A DNA stretch of 64,000 nt from an uncultured Bacteroidales bacterium (GTDB lineage Bacteria > Bacteroidota > Bacteroidia > Bacteroidales > UBA932), in the NCBI GenBank assembly GCA_905233345.1, contig CAJODQ010000014.1:1-64000 (forward strand). Direction: 5' to 3'. The notes under the pieces were generated by a model, which was not told where the DNA came from, searched no databases, and saw nothing but the letters and a program-made list of their open reading frames with translations. The translations under genes were made by a program, and so were the position numbers. Of the stretch, positions 1 through 6,894 are shown in pieces; the stretch's first letter is position 1; each line of letters opens with the position of its first letter.

Positions 1-87
1 CTTCATCATTTCCAGCACTTCGCGCTGGGTTTCCACATCGTAACTGTTGCTGAGCCAAGACTTGGCCACGTCGAGATAGTTTGCCAT
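1..87 (-). CDS. N-terminus of a probable phospho-sugar mutase (partial)
   Basis: Only the first 29 codons are inside the window, starting at the ATG whose complement is at 85-87. The peptide has the pattern xxxxAKSWLxNSYDxETQ, which resembles the short helical start of Bacteroidota phosphoglucomutase/phosphomannomutase-type enzymes. It has its own promoter-like sequence at 108-139 and is separated from the upstream reverse transcriptase operon by a terminator hairpin, so it is probably an independent housekeeping gene. With so little sequence the family call is an inference. Confidence 0.45.
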   Translation of the reverse strand, partial: MANYLDVAKSWLSNSYDVETQREVLEMMK

Positions 88-107
88 AGTGTTCGAATTT
101 TATCTAT

Positions 108-139
108 CAAATATACAGATAAAATCGCAAGAATCCAAA
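108..139 (-). promoter_or_regulatory. Bacteroidota-type promoter for the partial mutase gene
   Basis: On the minus strand TATATTTG (108-115) fits the -7 consensus TAnnTTTG. A TTTG at 136-139 lies 20 bases upstream, the expected place for the -33 element. The start codon is about 20 bases downstream. Confidence 0.6.
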
Positions 140-150
140 GATTCTTGGAT

Positions 151-188
151 GAAAAAAGAGCACCTTCGCCTTAGGTTCCAGTGCTCTT
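151..188 (-). terminator. Intrinsic terminator downstream of the reverse transcriptase operon
   Basis: Perfect 8-bp stem, 156-163 with 181-188, with a 17-base loop. On the minus strand the stem is followed directly by TTTTTT. It sits between the DGR cassette and the next gene's promoter. The whole 88-391 gap otherwise holds two more inverted repeats (201-220 and 301-330) and no gene that I can support. Confidence 0.65.
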
Positions 189-200
189 TACCTTCTTCTA

Positions 201-220
201 GGATTAATGGACATTAATCC
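201..220. repeat. Perfect 8-bp inverted repeat with 4-base loop
   Basis: Arms GGATTAAT (201-208) and ATTAATCC (213-220) enclose GGAC. It lies between the two other hairpins downstream of the reverse transcriptase gene. Its role is unknown; AT-rich composition and lack of a T-run argue against a second terminator. Confidence 0.5.
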
Positions 221-300
221 GTAATAGCTACGCAAAAGTAATCATTAATTTCAAAAAAGCAAGCGTGTAAAAGCAATTTATTACGGGGAAGGATAAAGAA

Positions 301-330
301 TCCCCGGACGATGAATAGCTCGTCCGGGGA
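301..330 (-). terminator. Strong hairpin just after the reverse transcriptase stop
   Basis: Perfect 11-bp stem (301-311 with 320-330) and an 8-base loop, 62 bases beyond the stop codon of the reverse transcriptase. On the minus strand it is followed by a weak TTCTTT stretch, so it may terminate transcription or protect the RNA 3' end. Confidence 0.5.
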
Positions 331-391
331 GAAATCCGTGTCTGGAAGAAATGAAGTGCGTTGTGAAGGGTGATACTAGCCCAGGCACGGA

Positions 392-1510
392 TTATGTTGT
401 ACGCTGGAAATGGGCTGTATAGCCCTCGTAGGATTGAATAACGGCTTGCAGAAGGAAGGGGTCCTCTTCGCAGCGGAAACGCCAGGCAATGGTCTCGGCC
501 ATCAATTTCCGGGAACGGGGCGCCAAGTATCGCTTGCGGGATTTGAGGATGCCACCCACGAAAGGGACGCCGCATTCCTGTCGCTGAAGTATGCGCTTGC
601 GCGGATGAAGGCGCAGAAAAAGTGTTTTTCTCAAAAAAGCATCGATGACATTGATGGAGGAAAGCAGCCGTGCCTTGTCGACACCGACGATGTAGAAGTC
701 GTCGACATAGCGGCCATAGTGCCGGTACTTGAGCTCCCGCTTCACGAAATGATCGAGGCCGTTGAGATAGATGTTGCTGAAAAGCTGGGAGGTGAGGTTC
801 CCGATGGGAAGGCCGCAATCGACGCGGGTCGTAAAGAGGCTCTTGGAGGCGGGCAGCCCTTCCCAGTCGGAGCGTGAACCCTTGACACGGCAGTGCTGTG
901 TAGGGTCGTTGAAGATGACCTGCTGCAGCAGATAGACCATCGTGCGATATCGAGGCTCACGGTCCATGCCCTTCTGCTGAAGCGTTCCGATTACGATATC
1001 GTAGAGCCTCAGCCGGTCAATGCTCATGAAGTAGCCCTGCAGGTCGAGCTTGAGGATCCAGCAGTCCTGCGTATAGTTGTTCGAAACGGAGCGGATATGG
1101 TGTTCCATACGCTCGATGGCGAAAAGGGTCCCCTTCCCCACCCGGCAGGAATAACTGTCGTAGATGAAAGTCGGCTCAAAGACCGGCGCCAGGTACATGA
1201 AGAGAAGGTGGTGGACAATCCGGTCCCGGAAGGTGGCAGCAAATACCTCCCGCTTGACCGGGCGGTTGACGATGAAGCACATGCTCCGGTCGACCTTGTA
1301 AGTCAGGGTGATGATTTCGTTGTACAACGCCACCATGTTGAAAGAGAGATTGCGCTCGAAACGCATCTGGGTATATGTATTCCGCTTATTGGCCCGGGCT
1401 TTATAATACGCAGTGAACAAATCCGTCAGCAGTTGCTCTTGGAATGGATGCTTAGACGAGACGGACAGACCGGAACGACTCCTTATTGTTGTTGTTGGCT
1501 GGATTAACAT
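392..1510 (-). CDS. DGR-type reverse transcriptase
   Basis: Group II intron-like reverse transcriptase that makes mutagenised cDNA from the template repeat in a diversity-generating retroelement. Visible motifs (372-residue frame): motif A LKLDLQGYF with Asp156, the DGR-diagnostic GLPIGNLTSQ at 233-242 (other reverse transcriptases have QGxxxSP), and RYVDD at 267-271 holding the catalytic aspartates. There is no maturase, RNase H or integrase domain, as expected for DGR enzymes. The ATG at 1510 lies inside the template repeat. The conserved N-terminus (LLTDLFTAYYKARANKR) begins only after residue about 25, so translation may start later, for example at a TTG near codon 31 or the ATG at 1366. 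It is the last gene of the fimbrillin-DGR operon and is followed by two hairpins. Confidence 0.93.
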   Translation of the reverse strand: MLIQPTTTIRSRSGLSVSSKHPFQEQLLTDLFTAYYKARANKRNTYTQMRFERNLSFNMVALYNEIITLTYKVDRSMCFIVNRPVKREVFAATFRDRIVHHLLFMYLAPVFEPTFIYDSYSCRVGKGTLFAIERMEHHIRSVSNNYTQDCWILKLDLQGYFMSIDRLRLYDIVIGTLQQKGMDREPRYRTMVYLLQQVIFNDPTQHCRVKGSRSDWEGLPASKSLFTTRVDCGLPIGNLTSQLFSNIYLNGLDHFVKRELKYRHYGRYVDDFYIVGVDKARLLSSINVIDAFLRKTLFLRLHPRKRILQRQECGVPFVGGILKSRKRYLAPRSRKLMAETIAWRFRCEEDPFLLQAVIQSYEGYTAHFQRTT

Positions 1511-1611
1511 TGTTATTGTTGATGTTCAGGTTGTAGCCGTTAGCAGCATCAGTTCCCTCAGTAGATGACCAGTAGTTGCCGTTGCTGCCGCGGTTGTTCC
1601 AGGCCGGGGAA
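1455..1611 (-). repeat. DGR template repeat (TR)
   Basis: This 157-base stretch aligns without gaps to 2562-2718 at a constant offset of 1107. Twenty positions differ, and every one is T on the plus strand of the template, i.e. adenine on the coding strand: 1487, 1490, 1493, 1495, 1510, 1511, 1520, 1525, 1526, 1531, 1532, 1541, 1553, 1554, 1576, 1577, 1582, 1583, 1594 and 1595. By my count 46 template adenines exist, and the 111 other positions are all identical. The template is rich in AAC/AAT codons, the classic DGR design. A short open frame across it ends at a TAA (1452-1454) and is not a gene. The TR overlaps the 5' end of the reverse transcriptase frame. Confidence 0.96.
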
Positions 1612-1789
1612 CCAGGTGCTTGAAGCAGCCGCTGCAGGGATGCCACGAGGGAAAGCCGGTTTTTCGGCAGGAAAACCTCATGACAGGCATGAAATAACTT
1701 ACTGTTCCCATATATATTGTCAGACGATCACGGAGTCACCGGTTTTCGGGGTTACAGTGGGCTGCTGAATCAATAACGCCCCGCATATC
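1612..1789. other. Gap between accessory gene and template repeat
   Basis: No supported gene. On the minus strand the 70 bases just 5' of the TR can be read as a peptide with EVFLP then SPAW, in frame with the TR pseudo-reading frame. This resembles the FLP strand preceding the variable region in the target protein and suggests a fossil of a lectin-like domain. No TAnnTTTG promoter for the template RNA was seen. Confidence 0.4.
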
Positions 1790-2485
1790 TTAGGCCTTGG
1801 CCGTTCTGCGGAGTCCTTCAAGTTGTATGCTGACGGAAACTATTCGTTCACTGTCAAGGGCAAAGGAATTGACCGATATCTGCCGCTGGTCACAAAGAAT
1901 CTGGAGCACAAAGGCCAGTTCCCTGCACTTTTCCTGTACCTCATCCACGCGAGCGTCCCGGTCGGGGGCTTCGTAAAAAGTCCGCAATCCGTAAGCGATG
2001 TCATACGACAGCCGCTTGGCCCGCAAGGCATGAGGGTCCCACATGTTCTTTGCGATATTCTTGCTCAAGCTGATGACGTGAAGATGCAGGTCGTAAGCCG
2101 TCTTGTAGACAGGCTGGTGCTCGATGACCGAAGTGTGGACCGTATACCGGTCTCCCGGATTGGCTTGTACGCGTGCCAACTCGGTCCATTCCTGGTACTC
2201 TACTTCATCCACGCTCTTTTCGATGTCGCACACCAGGCGCTTTTCGTCGAGTTCCTGCACAGGGTAGGCATAGAGCCACTTCTTGAGATTCGCCTCCGGA
2301 AAGCCCAGAGAGATCACATACCGGTTGACCGTCTTGATGAAACGGCGGCTCAGTTTGAAGTCGGCAATGTACCGGTGAAAGAGAAAAGCGGAATGCTCGT
2401 AGACTTTCAGGAACTTACCGGCCCGGTATAAGTAGATCCTGTTGGTGTTCGCGTCTTCGATGTCAAGAATTTCAGCAAAGGTCAT
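1790..2485 (-). CDS. DGR accessory protein: MutS-like N-terminus fused to Avd-like helical domain
   Basis: 231 residues, about twice the length of a classical Avd. Residues about 10-45 (IYLYRAGKFLKVYEHSAFLF) resemble the first strand-helix of MutS domain I (LFFRxGDFYExF). Residues about 130-228 form a helix-rich segment starting YKTAYDLHLHVISLSKNIAK and ending QLEGLRR, like the four-helix-bundle Avd family that binds the reverse transcriptase and template RNA. It lies between target gene and TR in the same orientation. From family knowledge, MutS-like (MSL) accessory genes occur in some DGRs; joining both parts in one chain is my reading of the sequence. It may alternatively be one divergent Avd-type family. 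Confidence 0.7.
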   Translation of the reverse strand: MTFAEILDIEDANTNRIYLYRAGKFLKVYEHSAFLFHRYIADFKLSRRFIKTVNRYVISLGFPEANLKKWLYAYPVQELDEKRLVCDIEKSVDEVEYQEWTELARVQANPGDRYTVHTSVIEHQPVYKTAYDLHLHVISLSKNIAKNMWDPHALRAKRLSYDIAYGLRTFYEAPDRDARVDEVQEKCRELAFVLQILCDQRQISVNSFALDSERIVSVSIQLEGLRRTAKA

Positions 2486-2508
2486 AGATCATGCATTGAT
2501 TTCAAACC

Positions 2509-2533
2509 TACCCCGGCGCCGGGCGCCGGGGTA
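2509..2533. repeat. GC-rich cruciform next to the variable repeat
   Basis: Perfect 12-bp inverted repeat: TACCCCGGCGCC (2509-2520), one centre base (2521), then its exact complement (2522-2533). It lies 28 bases beyond the 3' end of the VR and just after the target stop codon. In characterised DGRs such as the Bordetella phage element, a GC-rich hairpin at this place helps target recognition. No T-run follows on the minus strand, so a plain terminator is less likely. Confidence 0.75.
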
Positions 2534-2552
2534 AGGCAGAAAAGTAAAAAGA

Positions 2553-5387
2553 TTATTCTTTGACGAGACGGACAGACCGGAACGACTCCTTATCGTAGTA
2601 GCTGGCTGGATTAACACCGTTATTGTAGATGCCCAGGGCGTAGCCGTAAGCAGCATCAGAGCCCTCAGTAGATGACCAGTAGCCGCCGACGCTGCCGCGG
2701 GAGTTCCAGGCCGGGGAATACATCGAACCCCAACGACCGCAATAAGGCAGGAAGATACATGCTTCATCCCCCTTCGTCAATTTCTTGAAATTGTCGAGGG
2801 TAATGCTGGTATATCTGTTGCCTGTATAGTCGAAGTAGTTGGTGCTTCCGGCAGCCCGGTTCGCAAGGGCTTTGCATGCAACCTGGGCATTATCGGGGAA
2901 GATCAGCAGACCCTTGATCTCGCTCACACCGTAGACTTCTGCATCCAGGCCGGTGACCGTGATCTTCGTGTAGTGCTTGCCCGTGTAGGTCGTGGTCAGG
3001 CTGGCGATGTCGGCCGATGCCGTGCGCGTGGTTCCGTCAGTATTGACGATTTTTGCCCACTGAGCTTGCGTCGGCACTTTGAAACCGTCAAAGCTTACAG
3101 TCTGCTGCGAGTCAAAGGAACCATTTGAAGCGCTGAAGCCATCATTATTGGTGAAATACTTACCCAGGTTCACCCAACTGATGTAAGGTGTAGTTCCACT
3201 TGTAGAACCGATATTGTCCGGAGTGGGATCGGTAGAACCATATCCTTTCAATCCTGCCAGCTGGTTCAAATCTCCATCACTGGAAAGCTCGTAAGTGACC
3301 CCGCCGGATCCGTTACCCCTAGCGAGAAGGAAAGCGCGGGAGATGTTCAACCCTGCCACGCGTCCCTTGTTGCCGGAGAAACCGTCTGCGTAATAGACAC
3401 CGGTCACGACCGGATGGACTTCATAGTCAGCGGCAGATTCAACAGCGTCATCACCTGATTCAGCATAATCAGCAGCAACCGATGCCTTGACTTTCATGCA
3501 ATAGTCGTCGCTCAGGCTGGGAGATGTCATATCATCTAACGTAGCGGTAACCACCCGGGTGTCAGTATCCAGCGCCAAGCCGGCGAGGGCCTGCGATGCA
3601 CTATAGGCAATCTCAGGTTCCGGGATGGCAGTGCCGTATCCACCACCGACGTAGGTGATGACGGCCGCCGGAACAGTCGTCGTTGCATCTTCCGCCCAGA
3701 ACTTATGAGAAGCGGTGGGGAACTCGACGCTCGCGACGGCGTTGACATTGATCGAGTAAGAAGAGGAATAGGTGACATTGTCTTTCAATGCGATGACCGT
3801 GACGGTAGCAGAACCGACACCGTCGATGCTGGCAATCGCCCCGTCGTCTCCGAGTGTCAGGACACCCGTAGCAGGAGATACGGACCACGTGATCGCAGAA
3901 CCCAGAATGGCCTTTGCTCCTTCCAGGTCCTGCTCGTCGACATCCGAGAAGGAGAATTTCGGCGCCGGAAGCACGAGGCTGGCGGCATTTTCTTTCTTCC
4001 AGGCATAGATGGCTCCGGTAAAGGTCTCATCATTTTGAACGAAACGCACGCCCGAGAGGCCGGTACGGTTGACCGGAAGGTCGGCGTTGATGGTGGACTT
4101 CTCGTCCCATTCGGTCACATCGGCTTCGAACTTCACGCTCGTCATGCCCAGGTTGAGCGAGAGCGTATACTTCTTGCCGGCCTGCATGGTGAGAGTGACC
4201 TCCTGGGTAATGGCATTCTCGATGGAGCTGCCGTGGGTCTGTCCGTCGGAGAGGGTCGTGGCGAGTTTGTCGTCGACGGTCTCCACGTCGTAGACGATGG
4301 TCACCTTCATGGGCTCACCGGTCGGAATGACATAGACCGGAGCGGTCTGTGTCTCACTGTCGAAGAGGTTGACGGGCGTTTCCGTAACACCTGCCCGAGA
4401 CGTGCCGTCCTGCACGACCACCGGGTTGAGGCCGGACGGCGTCTCGTTGCGCGCCTCGGCGCCCGATACAGCCTCCTTGCCGTCGCGACGGCCGTCGTAG
4501 ATCGTCACGACATCCTGACTGAGCTTGCCGGTGCCGGCATAGTCAAACCAATTCGGATTGGTGTTCTCGCTCGTCCAGTTGGAGTTGAGGTTGAGGGAAC
4601 CCTTCGTGGTGAAGCCTTCGAAGGAAACCGAACGGACAAAGATCTTGGTAGCGGCCTCTTGTTCTGCCGTCATCCTCTCGGCGCTGAAATCGGCCTTGAT
4701 CTGCACGTTCAGCGCGGCGAGCGCGTGCTTGAAGTTGAACTTGATCTTGTCTTTGGCATTCGGCTTGACGGCATCGATATGAGGCCTGCCGGTATTCTCG
4801 TTGACAGCCCAGCAAAGGTCGACGTCGCCACCCGGATTGAGGGATGAGATGTACTTCACCATCGGGTCGCCCGTGGCGGAGTTGCGGCTCAAGGCCGTGA
4901 TGCCCTTATCGGGATCGGTCTCGACGATACCCGTCGAAGGAGTGACAAATACATGCGGCGCGTAAGCAAAGAAGGTGACGCGGTCGACCTCCTCGCTCAC
5001 GGCTTCCGTGCCGAACTCGTTGGGCCAGTACTTCAGCGGGGAGTAGGTCCATACATCTTCACCATCATCGTATGTGACTTTCGTGTTGTACATGAAGTCG
5101 GGTTTGGAGGTTTCGCTGTACATCTCGCCGTTGGCGTAGTAGCCGAAGACGCCGAAACCGGCGCTCTTCAGGTCAACCTTGCCAGCTTCAACATCGGTGA
5201 CAAGTTCACCGCCGGTACCCGCCTTCGTGTCGGTACCGCGGTTCAGATAGACGCCGAACCGGACGGCTTCGTCGTCCTTTTCCAGGTTCGACTTCTGCAT
5301 GTCGTCGACCACGTTGCAGGAGACCAGCAGCGAGGCAGCGGCAGCCAATGTCAGGAATATTTTATTCTTTTTCATTCTCTTGTTCAT
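2553..5387 (-). CDS. DGR target: fimbrillin-like lipoprotein with Ig-like and C-type-lectin-like domains
   Basis: 944 residues. The signal peptide ends in the lipobox LLVSC (Cys24), so the protein is probably a surface lipoprotein. Residues about 35-445 are a fimbrillin/Mfa-like module close to the next two genes (shared GFGVFGYYxNGE, PDFMYN, TYSPxKYWPNE, FFAYAP, FKHALA). Residues about 480-560 (ITWSVSPATGVLTL, GSATVTVIA) look like a bacterial Ig-like domain. The C-terminal roughly 250 residues resemble the Fibrobacter-paralogous/DUF1566 C-type-lectin or sulfatase-modifying-factor fold, with GYWSSTEG and ESFRSVRLV near the end. The VR encodes residues about 891-942, and 13 of its codons differ from the template. 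It is probably the adhesive or tip subunit; the ligand is unknown. Confidence 0.9.
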   Translation of the reverse strand: MNKRMKKNKIFLTLAAAASLLVSCNVVDDMQKSNLEKDDEAVRFGVYLNRGTDTKAGTGGELVTDVEAGKVDLKSAGFGVFGYYANGEMYSETSKPDFMYNTKVTYDDGEDVWTYSPLKYWPNEFGTEAVSEEVDRVTFFAYAPHVFVTPSTGIVETDPDKGITALSRNSATGDPMVKYISSLNPGGDVDLCWAVNENTGRPHIDAVKPNAKDKIKFNFKHALAALNVQIKADFSAERMTAEQEAATKIFVRSVSFEGFTTKGSLNLNSNWTSENTNPNWFDYAGTGKLSQDVVTIYDGRRDGKEAVSGAEARNETPSGLNPVVVQDGTSRAGVTETPVNLFDSETQTAPVYVIPTGEPMKVTIVYDVETVDDKLATTLSDGQTHGSSIENAITQEVTLTMQAGKKYTLSLNLGMTSVKFEADVTEWDEKSTINADLPVNRTGLSGVRFVQNDETFTGAIYAWKKENAASLVLPAPKFSFSDVDEQDLEGAKAILGSAITWSVSPATGVLTLGDDGAIASIDGVGSATVTVIALKDNVTYSSSYSINVNAVASVEFPTASHKFWAEDATTTVPAAVITYVGGGYGTAIPEPEIAYSASQALAGLALDTDTRVVTATLDDMTSPSLSDDYCMKVKASVAADYAESGDDAVESAADYEVHPVVTGVYYADGFSGNKGRVAGLNISRAFLLARGNGSGGVTYELSSDGDLNQLAGLKGYGSTDPTPDNIGSTSGTTPYISWVNLGKYFTNNDGFSASNGSFDSQQTVSFDGFKVPTQAQWAKIVNTDGTTRTASADIASLTTTYTGKHYTKITVTGLDAEVYGVSEIKGLLIFPDNAQVACKALANRAAGSTNYFDYTGNRYTSITLDNFKKLTKGDEACIFLPYCGRWGSMYSPAWNSRGSVGGYWSSTEGSDAAYGYALGIYNNGVNPASYYDKESFRSVRLVKE
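2562..2718 (-). repeat. DGR variable repeat (VR)
   Basis: It encodes the last part of the lectin-like domain. Compared with the template, Asn codons have become Ser, Val, Gly, Tyr, Ala and Asp, and one Thr has become Ser, in 13 codons. The coding-strand 3' end (2562-2586) contains no adenine and is identical to the TR, as expected for an initiation-of-mutagenic-homing site. The cruciform at 2509-2533 follows. Confidence 0.95.
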
Positions 5388-5393
5388 GTTAGG

Positions 5394-6854
5394 TTATTCA
5401 TTCGGATTGTTTGCCGGGAGATTGACGTCCGTGGATGCATTGGTCGTGTCATCCCATGCCGTAACCACAGCTTCGAACTTCACGCTCGTCAAGCCGAGAT
5501 GGAGTTTCAACTCATATCGCTTGCCGGCTTCGAGCTTCAGCACGTCACCGCTGACACCATCGAGGTAGATCGACTTCGAGATGGCATTGCTCACGCTGCT
5601 GCCGTGGGTCTTTCCGTCAGAGAGATAGGTGGAGAGGGTGCCGTCGGCGGTCTCCACGTCGTAGACGATCGTCACCTTCAGCTCCTCGTTGGTCGGGATG
5701 ACATAGATGGGTGCCGCAAGCGCAGCGGCAACTTCGTCGTCATCATCGGGGTCTTCAATCGCCACATCGAAAAGATTGACAGCCGTTTTGGTCACGCCGG
5801 CCGTCGGAGCGACGGCCGTCGCGTACATGTAGCTGTGCTCGGCATTGGCGGTCGTCGTGTAAGCGCCCGTCTGGATGATGGCAGCATTGAGGCCGGTCGG
5901 GGTCTCGGAGGAGGCCTGCGACACAGCTTCCTTGCCGTCGCGGCGGCCATCATAGACCGTCACCACATCGGAGGTCAGTTTGCCGGTTCCTGCCAGGTCA
6001 TACCAGTTCGGGCCCTCTTCCGCATTCGCGTTGGAGTTGAGGTTCAGGGCGCCCTTGGTCGCAAAGCCCTCGAAAGTCACCGAGCGGACGTAGACCTTGG
6101 TGAATGCATCAACCTCTATGGCATTTGCTTCATCGGCGTGATTGGCATCACGCAGCTTGTCGATGTCGGCGTCAATCTGCACGTTGAGCGAAGCGAGCGC
6201 GTGCTTGAAGGCGAAGCTCACTTTTTCAGTGGTATTCTGCTTGGTCATGTCGATGTTGGGCTCGCCGGTTTCGGCATCGACACCCCAACAGAGATCGACC
6301 GCCGCACCCGGGGTCATGGCTGCCACGTATTTCACCATCGGATCGCCCGTCGCGGAGTTGCGGCTCAAGCCGATGATGCCCTGGCTTGCATCGCCGGTCA
6401 CCACGCCGGTCGATGCGGTCACCGGCACATAAGGCGCATAGGCGAAGAAGCTCAGGCGGTCGACATCCTCGCTGACAGCGTTGGCGCCATGCTCGTTGGG
6501 CCAGTACTTGATGGGAGAGTAGGTCCAAACGTCATTGTCCTCGTCCCACGTAATCTTTTCGTTGTACATGAAGTCCGGGCGCGCCGTCTCACTGTAAAGT
6601 TCGCCGTTGGTGTAATAGCCAAAGACGCCGAAGCCGTCGACATTCCCGTCGCCGGAAGTCATCAAAGCAGCCGTAGTGAGCTCGCCGGCCCAGCCGGCCT
6701 TCGTGGCTACGCCGCGGTTGACATAGACGCCGAAGTTCACGGCCTGGTCGGGTGCCTTCCGCGCCTCGACCATCTCCGCGTTGTCTTCGACCACATTGCA
6801 CGCGGCCAGCAGTCCTGCCGCCGCCGCAATGATCAAAAGGGTTCTTTTCATCAT
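5394..6854 (-). CDS. Fimbrillin-like (Mfa-like) lipoprotein
   Basis: 486 residues; signal peptide with lipobox GLLAAC (Cys19). One fimbrillin/Mfa-like module fills the chain and is closely related to the N-terminal half of the following DGR target and to the previous gene: GFGVFGYYTNGELYSET, PDFMYN, WTYSPIKYWPNEHG, FFAYAPYVPV, LSRNSATGDPMVKY, FKHALASLNVQI and the C-terminal LHLGLTSVKFEAVVTAWDD. There is no lectin-like tail. Such proteins are exported as lipoproteins and assembled into surface fimbriae by donor-strand exchange in related species. Six bases separate it from the target gene, so the two are co-transcribed. Confidence 0.87.
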   Translation of the reverse strand: MMKRTLLIIAAAAGLLAACNVVEDNAEMVEARKAPDQAVNFGVYVNRGVATKAGWAGELTTAALMTSGDGNVDGFGVFGYYTNGELYSETARPDFMYNEKITWDEDNDVWTYSPIKYWPNEHGANAVSEDVDRLSFFAYAPYVPVTASTGVVTGDASQGIIGLSRNSATGDPMVKYVAAMTPGAAVDLCWGVDAETGEPNIDMTKQNTTEKVSFAFKHALASLNVQIDADIDKLRDANHADEANAIEVDAFTKVYVRSVTFEGFATKGALNLNSNANAEEGPNWYDLAGTGKLTSDVVTVYDGRRDGKEAVSQASSETPTGLNAAIIQTGAYTTTANAEHSYMYATAVAPTAGVTKTAVNLFDVAIEDPDDDDEVAAALAAPIYVIPTNEELKVTIVYDVETADGTLSTYLSDGKTHGSSVSNAISKSIYLDGVSGDVLKLEAGKRYELKLHLGLTSVKFEAVVTAWDDTTNASTDVNLPANNPNE

Positions 6855-6894
6855 ACTTTGATTGTTTTGTTTGGTTAAGTGGTTATATGTGTTT

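Noticed and set aside
392..1611. Retron or group II intron instead of a DGR
   Set aside because: There is a TR/VR pair with adenine-specific changes and the IGNLTSQ motif. No msr/msd-like region, maturase or intron RNA domain is visible.
1452..1646. A 64-codon open frame rich in asparagine (WSSTEG, RSVRLV)
   Set aside because: It is the translation of the DGR template repeat. It has no independent start signal and its likeness to the target C-terminus comes from the TR/VR relation.
2509..2533. The GC-rich hairpin as a simple intrinsic terminator of the target gene
   Set aside because: No T-run follows on the minus strand, and the accessory gene starts 24 bases later in the same direction.
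4953..6878. A 641-codon plus-strand open frame opposite the fimbrillin genes
   Set aside because: It is the complement of real, domain-bearing genes. Long antisense frames are common at this GC content and no family motif is present.
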